Assembly: GCA_020438845.1 (NCBI GenBank) | Contig: JAGQTV010000011.1 | Coordinates: 82,730-146,729 of the forward strand | From: Mycobacterium sp. | GTDB lineage: Bacteria; Actinomycetota; Actinomycetes; Mycobacteriales; Mycobacteriaceae | Direction: 5' to 3' | DNA length: 64,000 nucleotides | Part shown: positions 8,688 to 16,692 of the stretch, piece after piece | How the letters are laid out: each line of letters opens with the position of its first letter | Numbering within the stretch: position 1 is the stretch's first letter | Position numbers and translations under genes: made by a program | Notes under the pieces: model-generated | What the model was told of the DNA's origin: nothing | The model's input: only the letters and a program-made list of their open reading frames with translations | The model's database searches: none

Positions 8688-9278
8688 ATGGCCAATGACT
8701 TGCCGATCAGCGCCGGTGGCGTCCGGCGTGTGGTGACCGATGCCGCGATGGCGGTCTACGCACGCCAGGGATATGTCCGCACCACTATCCGGGGCGTGGC
8801 CGCAGCCGCGGGGGTGGCACCAGATGTGGTCCGGCGCTACTACGCAAACCGTGAGGAACTCTTCGGCGCGGTGTTGCGACTGCCGGTCGACCCGGCGACC
8901 GCCATTGCCCAACTGTTGGCCCCGGGTATCGACGGACTTGGTGAACGGCTGGTACGGGTCGCGTTCACCATGCTCGATGAACCCGAGACACGCGAACAGA
9001 TCGCCGCCATGGTCCGAGACGGGGTGAGCACCGTGAAAGCCGCTACGTTGCTGCGTGAATTCCTGGAATCGGTCATCGTCGATCGGATCGCGTCCGTGCT
9101 GGGCGTGCCTGACGCGCGGATGCGGGTCACGCTAGCGGTCTCCTACATAGCGGGGGCGGCAGGCGCGCGCTATGTCCTCCGTATGGAGCCACTCGCCTCA
9201 GCCAGCGTGGACGAGTTGGTGCGTCTGGTCGCACCGGCGGTGCAGACCGCGCTTGCGGGTGCGGGCGCTTCGGGGTGA
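8688..9278 (+). CDS. TetR-family transcriptional regulator
   Basis: A 196-residue TetR-type regulator. The HTH lies at about residues 10-60, with the conserved ARQGYVRTTIRGVAAAAGVAPDVVRRYYANREELF pattern read in parts. The C-terminal domain (DEPETREQIAAMVRDG) is of the kind common in mycobacterial TetR proteins. I chose the ATG at 8688, preceded by ggtaggaa. An upstream in-frame start at 8601 adds residues with no family similarity. Its target is unknown. The nearest candidates are itself and the secreted protein just upstream. Confidence 0.86.
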   Translation: MANDLPISAGGVRRVVTDAAMAVYARQGYVRTTIRGVAAAAGVAPDVVRRYYANREELFGAVLRLPVDPATAIAQLLAPGIDGLGERLVRVAFTMLDEPETREQIAAMVRDGVSTVKAATLLREFLESVIVDRIASVLGVPDARMRVTLAVSYIAGAAGARYVLRMEPLASASVDELVRLVAPAVQTALAGAGASG

Positions 9279-9657
9279 CGCCTGGAGCAGAGCGTGGCTC
9301 AGTAGAAGGGCGATGCGGGAAGGTAACCCGCGAACGGCAAACCGCGTACGGGTTTCTGGTCGAGGCTTTGCGCCCAGCGGTCAGAGCGAGTGTGACACAG
9401 CGTCGTTCGAGGCCTCCGGTCGAATTCTGCGCGCTGCGCGTGCAGCGACCACGACCCTGACGGACGATCAACCACATCGCGAGCCGACCGGCACCTGGGT
9501 TTCCGACTCGCTACGTCCCAAAACGTGAGCGGCTGATTCTCCCCCCCACCCTCACGGCCTGTCGCGCCCGACCCGGGGGTACCCCAGCGCGCCGAGTCCG
9601 GTTCGGCTCGGCGACCCGTTGGTAGCAGGTGCGCACAGCGGGTCGATACTGGTGCTG
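9279..9657. other. non-coding gap
   Basis: About 380 bp between the TetR gene and the metallopeptidase gene. I see no gene with family resemblance on either strand and no tRNA-like fold. A run of C residues at about 9541-9548 and a short cgtgag/ctcacg inverted repeat (9523-9558 region) are the only structure noticed. It probably holds the metallopeptidase promoter. Confidence 0.4.
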
Positions 9658-10395
9658 ATGCGCACCGGGGTCGTAGCCGAACTCGCCGCCACGGCGGTTG
9701 CGGCAGGGTGCGTTTTCGTCGCTGTCCCGATCGCCGTTGCCGCCCCGGACAAGCCGAACGACAGCACCCTCTGTTCGTTCTCCGAACTCGACACCTGTGA
9801 TCGCAGCGAGCAGATGGGTGGGTTTGCCCGGGCCGGCGAGCGGATGCTGAGCGAATACCTGACCCAGTTGGGAATCCCCCTCGAATCGTTGCCCGCCCTG
9901 ACCTTCATCCGCACAGCGGGCAACGTCGGCAGCGGGTGCGTCGATATCAACGGGGATGCCGTCCAACACGACCGGTCTTTCGACTACTGCCCGACCGACA
10001 ACACCGTCTACGTAGGTCAGAACACCCTGTGGGACTACTACCGACAGTACGGGGCCGCAGGACCGCTCTCTGGACTCGCACACGAATACGGGCACTTTCT
10101 CCAGTCGGTCAGGCAGGTTCCACAACCGAGTAGTGCGACCGACACCATCGGCAACGAAGACCAAGCCGATTGCTTTTCGGGGGCTTTCATCGGCTACCTC
10201 CACGGCCAGGGAAAAGCTCTGTACGCCAATGACCTTGACAGCATCGAGCAGTATTTGACCGCCACCGCCTCAGTTGAAGCGCCCGGCCGCGACCACGGCA
10301 CCGCCCGGGAACGCATCGAGTCATTCGAACTGGGCTACGGCGGCTCGCTGACGTCTTGTAGTCGGTTCTATCCCGCGACTCCGCTCATCAGGTAG
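9658..10395 (+). CDS. secreted neutral zinc metallopeptidase
   Basis: A 245-residue exported protein. The signal peptide (residues 1-29) is followed by a domain of the putative neutral zinc metallopeptidase family. The zinc motif HEYGH is at 142-146, and a downstream NEDQADCFSG supplies the probable third ligand and the conserved QADC. Six or more cysteines in the mature part suggest disulfides. The ATG at 9658 starts the signal peptide; an upstream start at 9619 adds non-signal residues. A second, longer relative lies at 46.4-47.9 kb. The natural substrate is unknown. Confidence 0.86.
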   Translation: MRTGVVAELAATAVAAGCVFVAVPIAVAAPDKPNDSTLCSFSELDTCDRSEQMGGFARAGERMLSEYLTQLGIPLESLPALTFIRTAGNVGSGCVDINGDAVQHDRSFDYCPTDNTVYVGQNTLWDYYRQYGAAGPLSGLAHEYGHFLQSVRQVPQPSSATDTIGNEDQADCFSGAFIGYLHGQGKALYANDLDSIEQYLTATASVEAPGRDHGTARERIESFELGYGGSLTSCSRFYPATPLIR

Positions 10396-10527
10396 CGAGG
10401 CCCGGATACCTGTAGTGTCTTATCGGAGCAGGATTCGAATTGGCCATTCCTCGCCTGCACGTATGCCACCTGAGCCGGTAGCCGTGGCGAGACGAACGGG
10501 GAGTCGATTGCGTACCAGGCCCATCGC

Positions 10528-11244
10528 GTGACCTACTGCATCGGCGTATTACTCGATGAGGGAATGATTTTCGCCTCGGACTCCCGCACGAATGCTGGCA
10601 TGGACAGCATCGCGAAGTTTTGCAAGATGACCGTCTTCGAGCGTCCCGGCAACCGAGTCATCGTGTTGCTCAGTTCGGGAAACCTGGCTGGAACCCAGGC
10701 TGTCGTCAGCATTCTGAAGCAACGTTGCGCCGACGGCGACGCTACCACCAACCTTTTCGGTGCCCGAACGATGTTCGACGTTCTGGTTCTGGTGACTGGT
10801 GCGATGCGCGAGATCGAGGAGCGCGACGCGGATCATCTGGAATCGTTCAACGCTTCGTTCATCGTCGGTGGGCAGATCTGCGGCGAACCGATGCGGCTGT
10901 TCCGCACCTACGCCGAGGGCAACTTCATCGAAGCCGGTACCGATACCCACCTGTTTCAGACGGGTGAAACCAAATACGGCAAGCCCATCCTCGACCGCGT
11001 TCTGACCCAAAGCACCCCACTCGCTGACGCCACCAAATGCGTTCTGGTGTCGTTTGATTCGACCATGCGCAGCAATCTGTCGGTAGGTATGCCAATCGAT
11101 CTGCTCTGCTACGAAAAGGACTCCCTCGAAGTGCGGTTGCGGCGGCGTTTCGATGTCGGCGACCCGTATTTCACTGCGCTCAGCCACGACTGGAGCGAAG
11201 GCACACGAGAGGTTTTCCGCGAGTTGCCCGCATTGAGTTGGTGA
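10528..11244 (+). CDS. Anbu-type proteasome homologue (Ntn-hydrolase)
   Basis: Resembles the ancestral-beta-subunit (Anbu, BPH-like) proteasome family, N-terminal-nucleophile peptidases that assemble into open rings. The GTG start is followed directly by Thr, so removal of fMet alone would expose the Thr1 nucleophile with no propeptide. Counting from Thr1, the proteasome catalytic Asp17 (FASDSRTNAG) and a Lys at 32 (AKFCK) are both in place. Length (238) matches the family. The gene is followed at 148 bp by a transglutaminase-like gene, a classic Anbu partner. The usual ATP-grasp and alpha-E partners are absent here. Having it in an actinobacterium, where the 20S PrcBA proteasome is standard, is notable. 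Confidence 0.85.
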   Translation: MTYCIGVLLDEGMIFASDSRTNAGMDSIAKFCKMTVFERPGNRVIVLLSSGNLAGTQAVVSILKQRCADGDATTNLFGARTMFDVLVLVTGAMREIEERDADHLESFNASFIVGGQICGEPMRLFRTYAEGNFIEAGTDTHLFQTGETKYGKPILDRVLTQSTPLADATKCVLVSFDSTMRSNLSVGMPIDLLCYEKDSLEVRLRRRFDVGDPYFTALSHDWSEGTREVFRELPALSW

Positions 11245-11392
11245 CGTTCTTCATGACGAAGGACACCTTCTTCATTACCTGTGAACCCGGCGGAAGCCAC
11301 GTACCCTCCTGCTTTCTACCGCCGTTCCGGCGACAAAAGGAGCTTGTGGATTCCCACCGATCGCAACCACATCTGACGGATACCGGAGAGCA

Positions 11393-12208
11393 ATGATGCG
11401 CATCAATGTCGGCTTCGAGATGATTTACGACTGCCCTCAGCCCACCCCGATGATTTTCAACCTCAACGTCCACTTCACCCGGGTGTCCGACCTCGTCGGC
11501 CGTGACGACCTGGTCTTCGATCCACCGGTACCGGTGGAGGCCTACCGCGACAGCTTCGGCAACTGGTGTACCCGTATCGTCGCGCCCAGAGGGCGCACGC
11601 GCATCACAGCGAATGCCGTTGTCAAAGATACCGGCCTCCCCGACCTCATCGTTCCGGACGCACAACAGATTCCGGTTCAGGATCTTCCTGTCGACACGCT
11701 CGTATACCTGCTCGGAAGCCGGTATTGCGAAACCGATCGACTGTCGGAGACCGCCTGGGACCTCTTCGAGCACGCGCCAACGGGATGGGGTCGGGTCCAA
11801 GCGATCTGCGACTACGTGCACAACCATGTGACATTCGGATACGAGTACGCCCGGGTGACACAGTCAGCGCTTGAAACCTTCGATAAACGGACCGGAGTCT
11901 GCCGCGACTTCAACCACCTTGCGGTTGCCTTCTGCCGCGCCATGAACATCCCGGCCCGCTACTGCACCGGCTACCTCGGCGACATCGGGATGGCACCGCC
12001 GTACGGTCCGATGGACTTTGCGGCCTGGTTCGAGGTCTTCCTCGGCGGGAATTGGTACACGTTCGACGCACGTAACAACACCCCGCGAATCGGCAGGGTC
12101 CTGATTGCACGGGGCCGTGACGCCGCCGATGTCGCACTGAGCAATGCATTCGGCAACAACACGTTGACCAGCTTCAGAGTGTGGACCGACGAAGTCCCGG
12201 CGGATTGA
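11393..12208 (+). CDS. transglutaminase-like protein of Anbu neighbourhood
   Basis: A 271-residue protein with an N-terminal beta-rich domain (about 1-125) and a transglutaminase core (about 130-230). The nucleophile Cys is clear at C170 in GVCRDFNHLA, and the acid Asp is D226 in FDARNN. The strand that normally carries the catalytic His as HAW reads AAW (A210), so the canonical triad is incomplete at this position. The conserved RIGRVLIARGRDAADV tail is typical of the Anbu-linked subfamily. The ATG at 11393 follows ccggagag. It is probably co-transcribed with the Anbu gene. It could act as a peptidase, an amidase or a non-catalytic binder. Confidence 0.84.
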   Translation: MMRINVGFEMIYDCPQPTPMIFNLNVHFTRVSDLVGRDDLVFDPPVPVEAYRDSFGNWCTRIVAPRGRTRITANAVVKDTGLPDLIVPDAQQIPVQDLPVDTLVYLLGSRYCETDRLSETAWDLFEHAPTGWGRVQAICDYVHNHVTFGYEYARVTQSALETFDKRTGVCRDFNHLAVAFCRAMNIPARYCTGYLGDIGMAPPYGPMDFAAWFEVFLGGNWYTFDARNNTPRIGRVLIARGRDAADVALSNAFGNNTLTSFRVWTDEVPAD

Positions 12209-12255
12209 GCCGGGCGGATTGAGCCGCCTTGTGCTCAAGGTCCCTGGGCGGTCCA

Positions 12256-15200
12256 TCAAGGGTTCGGGGGCGTGGGAAGTTCTGGGCAAACCGGGACATA
12301 CCCGATGTCGGCCGACACCCAGTCGTTCCACTCCTGACGGCTCATATTCTGAGTAATTTTGTCGCACAGTATCTTTGGCCACGATGCCTCTTCAGGCGCG
12401 GGCCACAGGCGGAGGGTTCCCTCGGAGTCACCCGAGATCACGCGCTGTCCGTTGGGGCTGAACCCGACGCTGGTCACGGCCCCGGAGTGGCCGCTGAACG
12501 CCGCGCCGATGGGTCGGCCCGTATCAGCAGCCCAGAGCCGAAGCGTCTTGTCGGCGCTGCCCGACACGATCCGCTGCCCTTCCGGGGAGAACGCCAGGCT
12601 GTTCACCGCGTCGGTGTGCCCGGTCATCGCCGGCCCGATGGGTTGGCCGTTGTCGGCATCCCACAAGCGCAGGGTCTGGTCCCAGCTGCCCGACACGATC
12701 CGGTGGCCGTCCGGGCTGAACGCGACACTGGACACCACGTCGGTGTGCCCGATCATCGCCGGCCCGATGGGTTGGCCGTTGTCGGCATCCCACACTCGCA
12801 CGGTTTTGTCGAAACCACCGGAGACGACGCGATGCCCGTCGGGGCTGAACGCGACAGACCACACCAGTTCGGTGTTTCCCTGCATCGGTTGGCCGATGAG
12901 TTGACCGGTGTCGGCATCCCATACCCGCAGAGCGTTGTCTGCCGCGCTCGCAGCGACGATCCGATGCCCGTCCGGGCTGAAGGCCGCCTTGATGACGATC
13001 AGGTCGGGAATGTCGGGAGGGCTGATCGGCGGCCCGATGGGCTGGCCGGTGTCGGCGTTCCACACCTGCAGCACGGCCTGCTTGTCGATGGCGAGGATCC
13101 GTTGTCCATCGGGACTGAAGGCAACCCTGGTCACTCCTGGGGTTGGCCCGGAAAGGGGGGCGCCTGCGGGCCGGCCGGTGTCAGCCTCCCATGTTCCCAC
13201 CGTGTCGCCGATCGCGGCGACCACGCGACGTCCGTCGGGGCTGAACGCCGCGCTGGAGACCGGGCCCTGACCGTTGACCAGGTCGGCGGTGTCGGAGTCC
13301 CACATTCGCACAGAATGGTCGCCGCCGCCGGAGAGGATGCGACGTCCGTCGGGGCTGAAGGCAACCGCTTGGACGTAACTCGTGTGTCCGGTGAGCGGAG
13401 CGCCGATCCGTTGGCCGGCGTCGACGTCCCAGACGATAACGGCATGGTCGGCGCTGCCCGACACCAGACGGCGGCCGTCCGGGCTGAAAGCCACTCCGTT
13501 ACCCGAACCGTTCAGGGGTTCGCCTGCAGGCTCGCGGGTCTCGGCATCCCAGAGCCGGAGCGTGTCGTTGGCGGAACTGGCGGAGGCGATCAGGTGTCCG
13601 TCGGGGCTGAACGCCACGCCGGACACCTCGTCGCGACCGTCGATCGGCGGTTCGAGCGCCTGGCCGGTCGCAGCGTCCCACAGCCGCAGCGTCCGATCCG
13701 AGCTGCCCGATACGATGCGCTGCCCGTCGGGCGAAAATGCGACGGCGTTTACCGAGTCCGTATGCCCGGTCAACGGCGGGCCGACGGGTTGCCCGGTGGA
13801 GGCGTCCCACAGCCGTAGGGTTGTGTCTGCGCTGCCCGATACGATGCGCTGCCCGTCAGGTGAAAACGCCACGCTGTGTACCGCGCCGGAGTGCCCGGTC
13901 AGCGGCTGGCCGATCTGTTGACCGGTATCGGCGTCCCACAACCGCAGCGTGTAATCCCAACTGCCTGAGACGATGCGGTGCCCATCGGGACTGAACGCCA
14001 CGCTGGTCACCACATCGGTGTGCCCGGTCATCGGAGGCCCGATGGGCTGGCCGGTGCCTGCGTTCCACCGCTGAAGCGTCTGGGCATTACCTGCCGAGAC
14101 GAGGCGCTGCCCGTCGGGGCTGAATCCGACACTGCTGACCACTGCGCCGGTGGGGATGATTTTGACCGTCTGCCGCAGGGCGGTTACGCCGGCGAACAGC
14201 GCACCGGTATCCGCCGCGGCCGGCGCGATCAAGGGTGCTGCAAGGATCTGCTGAAGCGCCCGAACATCCCCTCCGCCCTGCGTACCGGCCAGCATGGACT
14301 GTCCTTGTGACGTCAACTTCAGAGCCACCGCTTCGCGCGTCCGCGCGTCGGCCTGGCGTCGCGCGGCGGTCGCCTGAACGACACCGACAACCGCGACAAT
14401 GGCGCCGACGACCGCAACAACGGCGATCACGGCTGTCGCGGCCAGCACTCGGCGCAGGGTGCGTGAACGTTTGCGCAACACGACCGCGTGCTCCTGCGCC
14501 TGCTCCTTGGCGGCGGTTTCGGCAGCCGCGAGTTTCTCAGCGGCGTCCCGCCGGTCCTTTTCGGCTTGCAGTTCGGCTTCCCGTTGGCGCTTGTCGGCCT
14601 CCGCACGCTGATTCTCGCGCCCCTGGGAGGCGGCCAGGAAGTCACGGCAGGGTTGCAGCCGGTCCCGGAACCCCGGTTCAGCGAACAGAACCTCGGCGTC
14701 GGCCAGACGCGTGCTGTGCAGCAGCCAGGCGTCGTCGCGGTGGTTCCTCTCCCACGACAGAGCACCACGTTCCAGCAAGTCGGCATTCTTGAGAGCGTCG
14801 CGTTGCTCGGCCAACCACTGAGCCAGGTCGTCCCACTGCCGCAGCAGGCTCTCCAACGCGACCTCGACGACAACGTCACCGTCGCGGGTGTCTTTCACCA
14901 GTAATCGTTTGGCAACGAGCTTCTCGACCAGGGGACGGCTCGGCTCCGGCAGTTCGGTCCATTTGGCGACCCGTCGCATCGGCTGGTCGTTGTCGGCATT
15001 GATGGTCGCCAGCCACGGAATGAAGGCGGCACGTAACTGCCGGAGTTGGGCCTCCCGCTGCTCAGCGTCCGCGGACAAAAGGCTGTCCATCTCGGTGTGC
15101 ACGACGCTGTGGATGCCACCCATCGACAGGTACTCGGGCAGTGAGAGGGTGCCGTCACTCCCGTAATCGGCGTAAAGCCGGGCCAGTGTAAGAGCCAGCA

Positions 15201-16515
15201 GCGGCAGCGTGTCAGCGCCTTCGGTGCAGTCATCGAGCAGCCGATTGACCAAAGCGGGTTCGATCTGGATCGGTTGGCCAGCGTCGGCGGCCCGCGCGGC
15301 GGGGCCGACGATCACCTCCTTGAACTGCGTGCGCGGCATCGGCTTGAGTTCGTCGAACAACACCGTCCCGACACCGGCCAGCTGCGCAGCGGTCTGCAAC
15401 GCCTGATAGCGGTCGGTACGGATCGTGACAGCGACGATCAGACCCAACGACTCCGACTCACTGGTGCCTGCGCCGGCCAGTTCGGCGATCAGATCGAGGA
15501 ACAGTGCGGCCTCCGAACCGGCATCGGAGCCGAACAATTCCTCAGCCTGATCCAACGGCAGCACCAGGGTCGGTAACGGCATCTCGCCGGCCTCGGTCAG
15601 CAGTCGGGTGCTCGCCGCCTGTTGCACCTCCCGAAGCCACTGAGCTACTCGGGCACCCTCGCCACCCAGGCAGGCTTGTTTGATCTCGCCCAGCCCGGGT
15701 CCTGTCAACCCCATCCGAGTGCGGGTGGCGTGAATCGCACGGGCGAGACCGGTGTCCCCGGTCAGCACGTTGCGTTGCGGCCGGACGATCTGAAGCAGTA
15801 CGAACTCGCGGTCGTCACGGCGTAGCCGCGGCAACAGACCGGCTCGGAGGAATGAGGACTTACCGGTTCCCGATGGGCCCAGAACGACGAAGAGTGTCTC
15901 CAATTCGGATCTGCGCATCCCACGCAACGCATCCAATCCGCGCAGGATCTGGGCGTCGCGGCCGAAGAACACCGCAGCGTCGGCCTCTTCGAGCGGCTCC
16001 CATCCCCGATATGGCGCGCGTTCGGGGTCATTAGGTGGCGGCCACACGAATGACTCCGCGCCGATGCCTGCTCCGACTATCCCCTCCCGCAACCGGTACA
16101 GGCCCTCGGAAAGGAACGTGACTGGTGCTGCGCCGTCACCGATGTCGACTGCGGTGGTTGGGCCCGAACCGAACAGTTCGATCTGTTGCCATTCCCGGGT
16201 CGGGTCGTCCCCGGTGAGTGGGCCGATTCGGGCGGAAAAGATCTTCTTGTTCAGATACTCCGCGAACCGGTATTCGGTCTTGCACTCCGCGGATGACTCC
16301 CAGTTTGGCGACAGTAGGCAGATCACCGCCTCGCATCGCGTGCTCGCCTGCCGCAACGCGTCCTTCCACCGCACACCAGACCGAATCCCGCCATCGCGAT
16401 CCAGGTCCAGGAAGATTTCGTTGGCCAACGGCGGTTCCTGGCCGATCAGCCACTGCCGCAATGCAATCGCCTGCCGACTGTCCCGGCTGGAGTGGCTGAG
16501 AAAAATCCGCGACAT
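12256..16515 (-). CDS. TIR-STAND-WD40 signalling NTPase
   Basis: A 1419-residue multidomain protein. Residues 1-about 140 form a TIR domain. In its SPNWESSAECKTEY segment the S-x-x-C-x-x-E pattern keeps the Glu expected of NAD-cleaving TIRs. Residues about 185-560 form a STAND-type ATPase with Walker A GPSGTGKSS (212-220) and a Walker B-like LVLPLDQAEELF. A winged-helix region and a Lys/Glu-rich coiled coil (about 635-680) precede one strong membrane segment (about 690-715). Then come 14 WD40 repeats (about 790-1385), enough for two seven-blade propellers, and a short C-tail with two Cys. The layout fits a STAND sensor: WD40 binds the trigger, ATPase oligomerises, TIR acts. It lies 177 bp downstream of the RyR-TrkA-like gene on the same strand. 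Confidence 0.92.
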   Translation of the reverse strand: MSRIFLSHSSRDSRQAIALRQWLIGQEPPLANEIFLDLDRDGGIRSGVRWKDALRQASTRCEAVICLLSPNWESSAECKTEYRFAEYLNKKIFSARIGPLTGDDPTREWQQIELFGSGPTTAVDIGDGAAPVTFLSEGLYRLREGIVGAGIGAESFVWPPPNDPERAPYRGWEPLEEADAAVFFGRDAQILRGLDALRGMRRSELETLFVVLGPSGTGKSSFLRAGLLPRLRRDDREFVLLQIVRPQRNVLTGDTGLARAIHATRTRMGLTGPGLGEIKQACLGGEGARVAQWLREVQQAASTRLLTEAGEMPLPTLVLPLDQAEELFGSDAGSEAALFLDLIAELAGAGTSESESLGLIVAVTIRTDRYQALQTAAQLAGVGTVLFDELKPMPRTQFKEVIVGPAARAADAGQPIQIEPALVNRLLDDCTEGADTLPLLALTLARLYADYGSDGTLSLPEYLSMGGIHSVVHTEMDSLLSADAEQREAQLRQLRAAFIPWLATINADNDQPMRRVAKWTELPEPSRPLVEKLVAKRLLVKDTRDGDVVVEVALESLLRQWDDLAQWLAEQRDALKNADLLERGALSWERNHRDDAWLLHSTRLADAEVLFAEPGFRDRLQPCRDFLAASQGRENQRAEADKRQREAELQAEKDRRDAAEKLAAAETAAKEQAQEHAVVLRKRSRTLRRVLAATAVIAVVAVVGAIVAVVGVVQATAARRQADARTREAVALKLTSQGQSMLAGTQGGGDVRALQQILAAPLIAPAAADTGALFAGVTALRQTVKIIPTGAVVSSVGFSPDGQRLVSAGNAQTLQRWNAGTGQPIGPPMTGHTDVVTSVAFSPDGHRIVSGSWDYTLRLWDADTGQQIGQPLTGHSGAVHSVAFSPDGQRIVSGSADTTLRLWDASTGQPVGPPLTGHTDSVNAVAFSPDGQRIVSGSSDRTLRLWDAATGQALEPPIDGRDEVSGVAFSPDGHLIASASSANDTLRLWDAETREPAGEPLNGSGNGVAFSPDGRRLVSGSADHAVIVWDVDAGQRIGAPLTGHTSYVQAVAFSPDGRRILSGGGDHSVRMWDSDTADLVNGQGPVSSAAFSPDGRRVVAAIGDTVGTWEADTGRPAGAPLSGPTPGVTRVAFSPDGQRILAIDKQAVLQVWNADTGQPIGPPISPPDIPDLIVIKAAFSPDGHRIVAASAADNALRVWDADTGQLIGQPMQGNTELVWSVAFSPDGHRVVSGGFDKTVRVWDADNGQPIGPAMIGHTDVVSSVAFSPDGHRIVSGSWDQTLRLWDADNGQPIGPAMTGHTDAVNSLAFSPEGQRIVSGSADKTLRLWAADTGRPIGAAFSGHSGAVTSVGFSPNGQRVISGDSEGTLRLWPAPEEASWPKILCDKITQNMSRQEWNDWVSADIGYVPVCPELPTPPNP

Positions 16516-16692
16516 GCGATCACCGGGTCCTGGGCATTACTGACATTTGCCAGTCCGACATCTGCCACTCCGACGCGCGCAGCCGTTGACCGGCGAACCG
16601 GCCCGGGTTGTTGCCCCGTCGCACCATACCGGTAGTCGAACCGCCCTCGCGCCATCCGATACCCGGCTGAGGGCGAAACCGGAAATCCTCGT

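Noticed and set aside
12229-13818. Long plus-strand open frame opposite the WD40 repeats
   Set aside because: Product is a mirror of the repeat (periodic HRRPDGLA units) and has no family; it is an antisense artefact.
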